Assembly: GCA_963513935.1 (NCBI GenBank)
Contig: OY740776.1
Span: forward strand, 13,003,745-13,067,744
Source of the DNA: Aphrophora alni
Lineage: Eukaryota; Arthropoda; Insecta; Hemiptera; Aphrophoridae
Direction: 5' to 3'
DNA: 64,000 nucleotides
Numbering within the stretch: position 1 is the first letter of the stretch; every line of letters begins with the position of its first letter. The position numbers were made by a program, and so were the translations under genes. Below are positions 39,679 through 49,740 of this stretch, piece by piece. A model generated the notes under the pieces. That model was not told the DNA's origin. It saw only the letters and a list, made by a program, of their open reading frames with translations, and ran no database searches.

Positions 39679-39747
39679 TTTATTATCTTTGACTTACCGC
39701 CAGCAATCCTTGATAAATTCTTTTTTTTTTCAGTTTATATTGTCATA

Positions 39748-40296
39748 CCGGGTGAATAAAAAGTCAAGACCCCCCCCCTCTAATATTTTTCTAAGTAAAT
39801 ATACAGAGATATCCTTTTGGTGGTCGTGCAATCTTAGCAGGAAGTTTCATTTTATGATTTTGAAAATCCAGACCGTTGTCTTCAATTGAATAAACAATGG
39901 ATGAGCTAAAATTAGAGCTTCTATTTCCTCACAAAATTGAAGACGACGGTCTGGATCATCTTCATTCAACTCATGGACAAGCTGAATTTTATAAGGATGA
40001 AATTTTGTGTAGACTTCAATAACATTTGACGGGCTACCATTTTTGACAGAGAAGAGATAGCGAACTCTGGTTTTCACCATTCTTTAAGTTTTTGTAAACA
40101 CTTCAAAATGAGTTGTCACTTGAAGGGGGTTTACATTTAAAATTTTTGAGTTGCCCCCGTTTTTGGGGGACACTCAAAATTTTCAAAATCATAAAATGAA
40201 ACTTCTTGCTAAGATTGCACGACCACCAAAAGGATATCTCTGTATATTTACTTAGAAAAATATTAGAGGGGGGGTCTTGACTTTTTATTCACCCGG
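39748..40296 (-). mobile_element. Mariner-type element nested in the foldback
   Basis: The ends CCGGGTGAATAAAAAGTCAA and their inverted partner are flanked by TA on each side. The inverted repeats run about 110 bp inward, including 'aaaggatatctctgtatatt'. It is 549 bp long and carries a fragment of transposase gene on the minus strand. It is younger than the foldback it sits in. Confidence 0.85.
39880..40080 (-). pseudogene. Mariner-type transposase fragment
   Basis: The minus-strand frame from the ATG at 40,080 contains FHPYKIQLVHELNEDDPDRR followed by LQFCEEIE. The transposase remnant at 60,162 has the matching stretch FKPYKVHLVHELNEDDYDRR, then IEFCE, at residues 115-139. This is the linker between the DNA-binding part and the catalytic core. 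Catalytic residues are missing. The frame runs out to 39,847 through the inverted repeat. It is non-functional and probably a relic of the parent autonomous gene. Confidence 0.75.
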
Positions 40297-40312
40297 TATA
40301 TTCACTACACGT

Positions 40313-40338
40313 GTTTCGGACAATGTCGTCCATCGTCG
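40313..40338 (-). other. CGACGATG-hairpin-CGAAAC motif, copy 4 (left arm)
   Basis: Minus-strand reading is CGACGATGGACGACATTGTC then CGAAAC. The stem GGAC...GTCC is visible. It is mirrored in the right arm at 40,449-40,474. Confidence 0.45.
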
Positions 40339-40448
40339 GGTGATAACACTTAGTTAAAACATTCAACACAAAAAACAAGTATACACGTAACATTCACGCA
40401 CAAGAAACACAATTTTTGTGTTGAATGTTTTAACTAAGTGTTATCACC

Positions 40449-40474
40449 CGACGATGGACGATAATGTCCGAAAC
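40449..40474 (+). other. CGACGATG-hairpin-CGAAAC motif, copy 5 (right arm)
   Basis: Inverted partner of the motif at 40,313-40,338. The stem GGAC...GTCC closes directly before GAAACACG. Confidence 0.45.
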
Positions 40475-40645
40475 ACGTGTAGTGAACATATGACAATATA
40501 AACTGAAAAAAAAAAAGAATTAATTAAGGATTGCTGGCGGTAAGTCAAAGATAATAAACGTTTATCTGTACATTTTTCATTTAATCTTCAGTTTTCAACA
40601 AAATATTGGAAAACAAAAACCAGAGCACTGTGGTGACAATATATA

Positions 40646-40948
40646 CAAGTACATTTTCAAAAGTCCCTTACCACACTTAGGGAATAAACAAAATAACAAA
40701 AAACAAACTTTTTGTCAAAAGTAAAATGTTTATTCCTATTAGACCCTTGAGGTAGGGAAACTGGTCACTTTAGTTGTAAATAGTTTTAATTTAGTCTTTG
40801 TTAAGATTCCCTCTGAAGATGACAACTTTGTTGTTGTAATATCTATAAGGGTCTAATAGGAACAAACATTTTACTTTTGACAAAAAGTTTGTTTTTTGTT
40901 ATTTTGTTTATTCCCAAGTGTGGTAAGGGACTTTTGAAAGTGTACTTG
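40646..40948. mobile_element. Second foldback element
   Basis: The left arm 40,646-40,748 and right arm 40,848-40,948 are near-perfect reverse complements. Both contain 'aaagtcccttaccacactt' and its partner. The loop of about 100 bp holds CTGAAGATG with the stem ACAAC-TTT-GTTGT at 40,813-40,840. It lies 88 bp from the first foldback and has no ORF. Confidence 0.85.
40813..40840 (+). other. CTGAAGATG-hairpin motif, copy 6 (tail altered)
   Basis: CTGAAGATG then the stem ACAAC-TTT-GTTGT. The usual GAAAC tail is replaced by GTAAT. The stem is of the same type as at 33,906-33,933. Confidence 0.4.
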
Positions 40949-41077
40949 AAAATGTTGGACGTAATTTATTAAATTTAAAAAAAATAATAAAAATTACAAA
41001 AGCTAAGTTGTCGGTTTTTTACTCATACTGTTCATAAGTAAGAAAGTGAAAAGTGCTACTTAAAATTAACTTAAACA

Positions 41078-41520
41078 TTGTTTTCAGAAACGAGATATTA
41101 TTTCAGTGTAAACTTGTTTGATTTTGTTCTCAGAAGTAAATCACACTCCAGCTGTTTATTGTGTAAGCCTCGTCGGGTTTTGTTCTGTTATTTCAGTCGG
41201 GTTTTGTTTTCTCAGATAAAACTTTCAGTCTTCTCACTGTTTGCTCACAGACTAAACTCGGATTCTCTTCTCTCGTCGCTAAGTTCTTACTTATAATAAA
41301 TACACTTCCACAGTTTCAATTTTATTGTTAAAGTTGAGTCACAAAATTGGTTTTTCCTCCACATTTAATCAATCGAAGTAGACAAGCTGATATTTTATTA
41401 TTGATTTGAGTTTTTATATGGGCATTATCGTTATCTAAAGACGTTTTAATGAAATAAGGATGAACTGTTTCAAAGTTTATACTTCTGCACTAGATTAATT
41501 TAAGTATTTACTTTTAACAG
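41078..41520 (+). repeat. Dispersed repeat family A, copy 3
   Basis: Plus-strand copy, closest to the copy at 4,150-4,555. The first 200 bp look about 90% identical by eye. See those entries. The open frame here also begins with TTG and not ATG. Confidence 0.7.
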
Positions 41521-41641
41521 AAGCGGTTACTTAACTCTTCTGAACCTACGTGGAAATAGGTTGGTCATCATAGTACTTAACCAGGCTCATCATACAAAAT
41601 AATAGAAGCATTTTAGATATATTTGACATTAAACAATTTAA

Positions 41642-42200
41642 GGGGCTCCGGAACGCCCTATCTCGGCAATGTTAAAAATACAAATTTTAAGGAACATTTT
41701 CTCAGAAACTACTGGATAAAAATTAATAAAATTTTATCAGTGTTTTAAAAATACATTAATACACAATTTAATATGAGGGTTTTTCAATAAAAGCATTTAA
41801 ATACATTTAATCATTGTTTTTATGAAACTATAGATTTTGGACACATTTCTCTGCCATAACTTAAAAATGATTAGTGTTATTACAAAATGCTCTCTGTAAA
41901 ACCTGTAGTATAGTCCCTTAAACAATCCCTGAAAATTTCAGATCATTATGTTAGATAGATTTTGAGAAAATGTTCCTTTTGTGAATAAAATATATGATTT
42001 CCGGAAAAACATGTTTAAAGTTTTACTTACATATTTATTGCATACCAGCCCCATTAGAGTTAGCATGTATTTTCACCAACTTAGTGTTGAGATATAATAA
42101 TAAATTTAGGCTTGTTTTAAAGCTAAATAAAAGGCCATTAATAGGCACTAAAAAACAAAAAAAAATGAAAAAAATTCAATTGTAAGTGGTCCGGAGCCCC
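41642..42200. mobile_element. Inverted-repeat element with perfect 23-bp flanking repeats
   Basis: The left end GGGGCTCCGGAAC and the right end in reverse GGGGCTCCGGACC share 11 perfect terminal bases. Inner inverted repeats AAGGAACATTTTCTCA lie near 41,690 and 41,960. The element is flanked by identical 23-bp direct repeats at 41,619-41,641 and 42,201-42,223. About 559 bp with no transposase; a 63-codon frame near the right end (41,994-42,185) has no domain. Target duplications of common cut-and-paste transposons are 2-10 bp, so 23 bp is unusual. The superfamily is not identified. Confidence 0.8.
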
Positions 42201-42489
42201 ATATTTGACATTAAACAATTTAAATGGCAGCCATTTTAAAAACATACAAACGATCTTTCTGGATTTTTGTACAGCAATAAACAATTACGTAGCAAATGTG
42301 TGCAACAAATTTGAGCTTAATATCTTTTCTATTCCCAAAGATATTAAGTGTTTAGTAAAAAACGAAAAAGGTGGATAATTCGAAAACTAAGCATTTCCGG
42401 ACTTATGATTATTGAAACATATTTTTTCTTATTTTTACACATAGAAATAGCCTGTTGAAATTTTTGGACAATATTTTCTAGACACTCTG
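42201..42489 (-). mobile_element. Mariner-type fragment hit by the element at 41,642
   Basis: Ends GACACTCTG next to TA at 42,489 and includes 'aatggcagccattttaaaaa', a sequence type common just inside mariner termini in this window. The left part lies before 41,641 and its own terminus was not found. Confidence 0.4.
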
Positions 42490-42496
42490 TATAACT

Positions 42497-43968
42497 ACTT
42501 TCTCGACTTCGGCTAAACCCTAGCGAACCTTTTAGACGTGTATCTTTTTAAAATACTAGTCTTCACTCGCTCCGCTCATGTCCGTATTTCGGACTTACCA
42601 TTCCTCAAAGCTGTACATAGTGCAGGGGTCTCGATTTCTTACGCTCGTCCATAATTCTTCCTTAGAGGGGATCTAAGCTGTACTTAGGTGAAGGAACTTC
42701 CATTCGCTACTTTCGTGTTTAGCTTCTGACTAACTATTTTACTATTTTAGGAGGTCAGTGTTATAATTACATTTTAACAATAACTTCGCTAGTTGTTATC
42801 GTAGAAAGGTGATTGATTGAAATCTAGAATTTTTAAACATAATTTAGAGTGTTACAAGTTGAATAACACACGAGACATATCAAAAACTTTGTTAAAATGA
42901 CCCTATCTTTACATTTTCAAGTGGATGTTACTGAATTTCAATATGGTTCAATATGAACACACCATAGTTTTTCTTTCATGGTTTTATCTTTATTTTTGTG
43001 GGCACTATCGTACTTTAGTACAGACGACAACGACGATGAAAATGATTATTTCGGTTTCCAGAGGGTATAAAACGTAAAGATCTTTCAAAAAAGGGTATCG
43101 AAATATTCGGCGCTCCAAAGTTACTTTACAACTTACTGAGGACGTAGAACATATATATTATCTTATGGACACATCTGATAGAAAAATTCTACTTCATTTG
43201 TTTCAAAGCTATTTCGTTAAATTTAAAAGTTTTGCCATTTTAGAATTTTGATTACTCACCTGTAAAATTTATTACTACCATATTTTCAATTAATATAAAT
43301 ATTTATCTCTTCCACGTTAATGCAAAGGTATCAAAATCACTTTTTACGATATTTCGAGTTCAAAATATTTTACCGTCAATGTATTTGGCTCAAGTAGGTT
43401 TCATCATTGTCATTCTTCAAGAATTATAAATACATACACACACAACCTCCCCCTAGATAGGGAGTATTATAGATACCCTTTAATTTAATGACACATTACT
43501 TAAAGTTCATCACCAAAGAAAATATTCAGCATTTCATGGAGAAAGGTGTTTTGAATTATTGTTAAGAATAGTTGTTAGGTAAAATTATAAAGACTATCAA
43601 GTATGGTTTTTGTTATAATTCCCAAAACAATACACAGAAGGCAGCCTGTTGATGTGAAATATATCAGAAAGTGTCGCAATATCTGACTCTAGACAAAATA
43701 CTTAGTACACTAGCGTGGAAAGGTATACAAGTTCACGGTGACTTAAATAAGAGGTCAGTCGTAATTAGACGGTGATAAGAAATATGAAATTTCGAATCCT
43801 GACTTCCAAAAAAAGTGATATTTGTATAGTTACGAGATGGAGGAGGGCAGAGTCATAGAGACGAGTGTAAGAAACCGAGACCCTTTTTTTGGAACACTAA
43901 GTCCGAGATACTGACATGAGCGAAGCGATTTACAAGTTTTGCTAGGGTTTAACTGAAGTCGAGAAAGT
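42497..43968. mobile_element. Possible element bounded by inverted repeats
   Basis: 'actttctcgacttcggctaa' at 42,497 is matched in reverse near 43,968-43,950 (ACTTTCTCGACTTCAGTTAA). The pairing continues through CGCTCATGTC boxes to about 42,660 and 43,840. Repeat family D copy 2 lies inside (about 42,700-43,060). No ORF. A target duplication is not evident. The CGCTTCGCTCATGTC box also occurs near 6,470. Confidence 0.5.
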
Positions 43969-44841
43969 TGTGTATCTAATCGAGAAAGCTAGGAAAATTC
44001 TGATTTATTTTCTGTTTACCAAAAACTAGATTAGGTTAGGCCGGGTTATGTTATATTCAAATAGATTTATGAAATTATTCAGTTTAAAAAAACAGCAAAA
44101 TAACAACACAAACTGCAATTAAATACAAACAATGATTCTCGTAAGAGTGTTGCAGTAGCACTGACCTCGCAGTGGCGCAATCTAGACCAAATGAATGTCT
44201 GACATTAAAAGGATTGCAGTGGGGCGAACGAAAGGCGTAGTTATGTTATTGTTTTTTATTATGACAGTAAACAACCTAAAAATATTTGTATAATGATTTG
44301 TCGAGTTTTGAACTTACAAAAAGGAGGAAGGTCCGTATAGTACAAAAGTACTGAGCACACTATAACGCTTTATATCAAAATGAATGTCCCTATCTTAATT
44401 TTTGCGGAACAATTTGTTAAAAACATAGGTTATAACTAAGAATAAAATATAAATAACTTCAAACGTTATTCACAATAACTGAAAGCTACTTATTGACCAT
44501 TGGTAAAGCTACTGCTAATTTCACTGTACAACTAATATATTCCTTCCGCATTTACATATAGATTACACGAGGTTGAAACAACTGTTCCTGGTGGAAACAT
44601 ACTGTACTAACCTCACAACTGATTTATATACAACATAAATATAATATCAGACAGATGCGGCCAACAAGTGTGTAATATTGGAAAACAATTTATCACCTTG
44701 AATTCAATATTTTATTCTTTGAGCATATCAATATATTTACAAGAGGGGTTGTAATTTGTCCCCTGTTGTTTGAAAACGAAAAACGCTCTGTCATCATCAA
44801 CTTGTAATAAAATGAAGAAGGGAGTATAAAATAAATACAAT
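43969..44841. other. Gene-free AT-rich stretch
   Basis: A short TTAGG-like stretch near 44,031. A minus-strand frame from 44,693 has no recognisable domain. Confidence 0.4.
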
Positions 44842-44990
44842 TGTTACTTGAATACCTTAAGAGTCGGAGGTGAACAAGAGTTGAATAAGATACCTGATGG
44901 GAAAGATAAAAGAGACTTCTAAGCCAAGAATACATGAAAAAAAGTGTAGACCCAGTTAGATTCCTTCGGGATTGCCAAGGTCGTACTCAT
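44842..44990 (+). pseudogene. Degenerate ORF fragment of unknown family, copy 2
   Basis: Related to 8,060-8,220. Matching nucleotide strings include ATTACTTGAATACC versus GTTACTTGAATACC and 'aacaagagttg'. Encoded pieces GGEQELNK and DPVRFLRDCQG fall in different frames, so it is broken by indels and stops. Function unknown. Confidence 0.4.
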
Positions 44991-45063
44991 TATAATACTC
45001 TTGAAAATAGTAAGAATAACGAAGTAAATATCAGTCTAAATATCATTTACTTTCTCATGTATA

Positions 45064-45736
45064 CAGGGTGTCCTGAAAAAGTAGGACCGGCTATTCATTT
45101 TATAATTATACAGAGCGAGTTTTATGTCCTTTATCCACTAGATTTTTTCATATGATTTAGGATAGAAAATTGAAACTGCGCATATCCATATTGGATCTAA
45201 AATACCTTCGTTTTGATGCGCTTACTGACTGACCAACTCCAATGGTGGACGGCCAAAAGGAAGTCAGAAGAAAATCTTAAATAATAGGTCTATATGCACA
45301 TCAAATTAAGGTCTTTGTTAGTAGAGCACAGTGCTGCAAACTGGATTTCAAAAAGTTCGTCCTATCGAAAATGATGGGTTTTTAATGTTTGAGTACGTGT
45401 TAGAACCGTTTTTCACCGCTCTACCTTTTTAAATGTTTACTCCTGAATTTTGTCCTTAAAATGTTTGTTAGACGCCTGAAAGAACTATCGGTTGTGGTGG
45501 TAAACAAATTTAGGGGATCTCCGGAAGTTCAAAATCTAGGAGTCAACTAAAAAATTGTAATAAGTAGTTTGTCATATGTCGTTTAACACCGCCCTTTTAC
45601 GCAAAGAACGATGTTGCAATTGTAGTTGAAAAAGGTGAAGTCGTTATTTTGTTATTAATTTATGTCCTTTAAAATTTTCTAACCTAATACATATATAAAA
45701 TATTGGGTGGAGTAATGGGACTTAAAACTCACCCTG
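45064..45736. mobile_element. Decayed mariner-type element
   Basis: The left end CAGGGTGTCCTGAAAAAG and the right end in reverse CAGGGTGAGTTTTAAG are each next to TA. Inside the left end lies 'agtcagaagaaaatcttaaa', matching the inverted repeats of the element at 59,515 ('agtcagaaggaaatcttaaa'), so the two belong to related families. 673 bp, no intact transposase. Confidence 0.65.
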
Positions 45737-47029
45737 TATACATCAAAACAAACACAAAATTTCAAATAACATACATGTCCTTAGTCGAATCGTCTATCTG
45801 ATATTTTGTTTAAATAAAGCAATACAACTGCAAAAGTAAATGAGAAATTGAGTTCAGATGCATTTTGTATGATAGGTTGTATGAATATGCCAAACACAGA
45901 GACTTTAATTTTATAATTTTAAAAAATTGTGGCCGTTTAAATTTTTAACGTCGAATATCTCGAAAACCATTAACTTTAATAAAAATTTAAAAAGAGACAC
46001 ACTATTTTCCTTTTATAACAACGAACGAAATTTAAAACTATATTTAAAAGGATAAGCAAGTTATGGACAAAAACTGAAAAACTTTTTCTTGTTAAACATC
46101 CAAAATTAGCCTAACACCAATACAATTTTGAATTCTGATCATTTTTATGCATTGAAACTATTTATTTATTTATTATTCAATTTCAGATTTCAGATCTGTG
46201 TCACAGTGTGTGTTATAAAATAAAAGTAAGCTCTTCCATTTATTTGTTCAATAAATAATAGTATTATATTTTCTTGTTTTCCATGTATAAAAGTTGTCCT
46301 AATTCAGAAATGTTAGATGTTGTAGAAAATTAAATTGTGTTTTTAGAGTTTGTAGATGACTCGGTTATGCTTTGACCTGCAGAAAAAAAAATTTATAAAA
46401 CAATTTGTACGTCATCATAAGAAAATAAATATTTCGTCCTACTGAATTTTTTAAAGTTTACACTCTTCGAGATATTCGTCATTAAAAAATTTAAACGAGA
46501 GTATTCATAAGTACCATTAACGTGTTTTTATTTTGTGTTTTAGTAAGCAAAAACTGTAAAAAGAATATTTTTCTTTTCTTGCTTCGGGTTGGTACACCTG
46601 TTTTCTATGATGGTAGACATTTATTGCATGTAAACACCTAAATTTAAAAGTTATATTAACGTTTCCAAAATAAAAATGGAACTAAATTTGTTTTGTTGAT
46701 GCCAGTCAAGGTTATGTTAAATTTATGAATTATTTCCTTCTTCTTTATGCAAAATTAAAAGTTGCACATATTTTAAACCTAATCTCAAAGCTAATAATAA
46801 ATTTGAATATTTTAATAAAGTTTGCTAATTTCAAAGCAGGATATTTTATTTGTAAATGACGTGACTTACATTTTATAAAATAAAGGTCAAATAATTTACA
46901 TCAATCAAGATTTGAGATTTGAATCATAATTTATTAATTATGAAAGTTTATAAATTTATATTATGTTTTAATTTCTTACAATTACTAAATATAGAAAAAG
47001 TATTGTTGCCAAAGAAAAATGAACGTAGA
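45737..47029. other. Gene-free AT-rich stretch
   Basis: Nothing recognisable apart from A/T-rich sequence. Confidence 0.45.
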
Positions 47030-47977
47030 TTAGGGGAAGTGGATTGAGGCTCCTGCGTTTAAACCAAGGGTTATTGTGCTCCTCTGTAAATCTAACAAGA
47101 CAGCCTTTGATCCTTCAACGATCCTTGGAAGGTTTTGTTAATGTCAGGATCAACAATTTCCCCACTACGATAAGTTTCAAAGAGGTCTTCTCTTGTCTTC
47201 CAACCTCTCCAAGTTCTGAAGTATAAGTTTGGGAGTTTCATTGAACTGTTTGCATATCATGCACAGGGTATTTCCTTGATTTAAACAAATGGTTTCTAAA
47301 GTGGATTTGACTTGTAATACGACAATTACTTATTTATTATTTCCTCTGTTTAATTTTAGCAGACATTCGGTGAGTAAATGTTTGGGATTGTAACAAGTCT
47401 TTTGAATAATGTTTGTCCAGAGTAATTTTAGCAACTACTAGAATAATTCTTTCCTACCCTGGTTTAGAGGTTTCAAAAAGTCCTCTTCTTTATCTTCCAA
47501 TCTGTTACAGTTCGGAATGCTCGTCGAAATATTTACATAGGCTTTCTTTTTTGATAACACCCCATTTAATTGGTGCTTCCTGCAATGGCCGTATTCAATA
47601 ATAGCTGCTATTATTTGTTTAAGACGTCCTCGGCCAAGGTTTACTAGAGAGCTAAGTAGTCAAGTACTTGGAACTAAGTATTTTGGCTAGTTTTGTACAG
47701 AATAATTTTAGCAACTACTAGAATATTTTACTCCCTTGGTTAGGAGGCATCAAAAACGCATCTTCTCCATCTTCTAATCTGTCAGAGTTCAGAATGATAT
47801 GTTTGAAAGTCTCATTGGACATTTGCATAGGTTATCCTCCTAGATAACACCCCATTTAAATTGGTACTTCCTGAAGTGACCATGTCCAGTAATAGGAGTA
47901 ATTACTTGATTAAGACTTCCCCGTCTCAGGTTCACTAGACAGCTCAGGATAGAAGTACCTGGAGCTAAGTCTTTTGG
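47030..47977 (-). pseudogene. Three tandem degenerate copies of a non-LTR retrotransposon RNase H tail
   Basis: On the minus strand the same module is found three times. The copy near 47,690-47,977 reads LVNLRRGSLNQVITPITGHG then HFRKY. The copy near 47,415-47,690 reads LVNLGRGRLKQIIAAIIEYG then HCRKH. The copy near 47,040-47,280 keeps the later part, with NETPK and ERLEDKR. This matches the C-terminal end of the RNase H domain and the following cysteine motif in Jockey/R1-like non-LTR retrotransposons. The first two units lie head-to-tail with a period of about 280 bp. All are broken by stops and frameshifts. They abut the piggyBac fragment directly. Confidence 0.65.
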
Positions 47978-48922
47978 CTAGAGTTTGTTCTTCAGGTATT
48001 GTTTGAAAATCAGCCGTCCAAGAAATGGTACAACAGACTCATCTATACAAAGTTTTTCTTTAGGTATAACCACTGTTTTAAAACTTTCACTCAGTAGGGT
48101 AACAAGTTTTTCGATTTTATAAAGTCTATTTCCTGGAATGTGTTCTTCATTATTAGCACAATGCAAAACTCTGAGAATGAGCTCAAACCTATTCCTTGAC
48201 ATAACCTTTGATACGACTGACCTAAATAATTCGTCATTTCTCCAGTAATGAGCTATTGTAGGTAATACATTTGTCCCCATGTACATAATAATTCCGAAAA
48301 ACTGCCTTATTTCATTGACAGTACATTCCGTCCATTTTCCGAGTCTACCATGGGGACTATGAGGAACACTCTGTATTGTCTGCTGGGCATAACGGTTAAT
48401 TTCATCTACTAATAAACCAACTACTTCAATGTTAAAATACAAGTTAAAAAATTCAATAGGTTCGTATTCTACCATGGTTTTAATTAAGTCTGGATTAATA
48501 CCTACAGGCTCATTGTTTGGATTGTAGGGGTAAACATTAAAAACTACATTCAGAGGCTTCCAGTTAGTGCCTAAGTTGGCAGGTTGTGGTTCAGGACCTT
48601 CATTACTGTCTGAATCTGGCAATTCATGAAACAAACGCTGAGGTCTAGTGCCAATTGTAGGATTAGGCCTAGGCCTGCGAGGTGTACTTGAAAATAACCT
48701 ACCTCTGTTTGATGTAGATGGGCCTGGGTTATTTATTTCATCACTACTAGTTATTTCATCAACTTCACTTACAACAAAGTCCGGGTCTTCATCAGTATCA
48801 TCAGTATTATCAAATACTTCAAGAACAGTATCACTATCATAGTTTATAACCCTTACAGAGCTTACAAAACTTTCCTCCAAGAGTTGTAATATATACTCAT
48901 CATTATCACCGTCACCTGCCAT
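47978..48922 (-). pseudogene. piggyBac-type transposase, C-terminally truncated
   Basis: The minus-strand frame from the ATG at 48,922 (MAGDGDNDEY) has 314 codons. The frame is open upstream to 48,970 but without an ATG, so I choose 48,922. The N-terminal third is acidic and low in complexity. Then comes the DDE_Tnp_1_7-type core, with WTECTVNEIRQFFGIIMYMG, then YWRNDELFRS and CIDESVVPFLGR. The Asp in IDES corresponds to the first catalytic Asp of piggyBac transposases. The frame stops about 20 residues later at KQYLKNKL. The second and third catalytic Asp residues and the C-terminal Cys-rich domain are missing. Intact family members are roughly 500-650 residues. This copy could not transpose. 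Host domestication is possible but unsupported. Confidence 0.88.
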
Positions 48923-49219
48923 ATTATTATAACATTTAGTTTTAATCTCGATCAGTAACACTAGCAACACTTACTTTGAGGTTATAATACACCTTACACA
49001 ACCAGGAACAACTAAGTCTGGCAACTGTCTCATCAACAGTATCAACTGTCAGTAGAAAAAAACAGCTGATTACAAGTGTACCAGGAAAGCAAACTAAACA
49101 AAAAATTAGTTTGCTAAGCCAAGGGAATGGTGATTAGGTATATATATAATCGATTTAAAATATTTATTGACCAAAATCATGCATATTAATTCAGGAATTT
49201 TTTTTTTCAACTTGCTAGA

Positions 49220-49310
49220 GAAAGTGTGAGTACCACATATGGTACTCATGGCCTCCTGTCGAATACAGCTGATTACCATAAATGGTACTCATGGCAGTCA
49301 GGCCTAAGGT
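49220..49310. promoter_or_regulatory. Paired subterminal palindromic repeats near the piggyBac fragment
   Basis: Two copies of 'atggtactcatggc' (near 49,237-49,253 and 49,279-49,296), the first within the near-palindrome GTACCACATATGGTAC. They lie about 300 bp upstream of the transposase start. Internal repeats near termini are expected in piggyBac elements, so they may mark its 5' end. No terminal inverted repeat or TTAA was assigned. Confidence 0.35.
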
Positions 49311-49517
49311 CAAAAATACTGTGTGGCAGTCAACCTGAATACAGGCAAGTGTAGGAAGACATTGAAAACTTACTTGCACAGGACTGGATGAGATTTGTAT
49401 TCAGTCAAGGCCATGAGGACAGCCAGCTTGTATGATAGGATTGTTATACGCTTATCAGAGTAACTAATCAGATTGCTGAGAACACATATTGGAAAACAGT
49501 ACAATTACTGTCATATA

Positions 49518-49740
49518 CAGGGTGTTTTCAAACTAAGTTCCAAAACTTCAGGATACGGTTTATCGAATCAAAATAAATATAAAAGTTCTCATGAAGTATT
49601 TTAGTCCTCGAGCTAAACTATACTTCGAAAGGAATATATCTATCAAAACACAACAACGATTTTTTTATTACCCTTCAAAAACATTCTTTATTATACGGAT
49701 ATGTCATAAAGCAGAAACACATGTAACACGCTGTCACTAA
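49518..49740 (+). mobile_element. Mariner-type left terminus fragment
   Basis: TA followed by CAGGGTGTTTTCAAACTAAG. It continues for about 220 bp to the first 24-bp direct repeat at 49,741. No right end found. Confidence 0.45.

Larger units (their letters stand above)
39679..40558. mobile_element. Foldback element split by a mariner insertion
   Basis: The left arm (39,679-39,745 plus 40,299-40,375) is the reverse complement of the right arm (40,413-40,557), with a spacer of about 37 bp. Both arms contain 'ttgacttaccgccagcaatc' and the CGACGATGGACG...TCCGAAAC motif. The left arm is interrupted by 39,748-40,296. Removing that insert restores continuous pairing apart from about 2 bases. No ORF. 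Confidence 0.8.
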
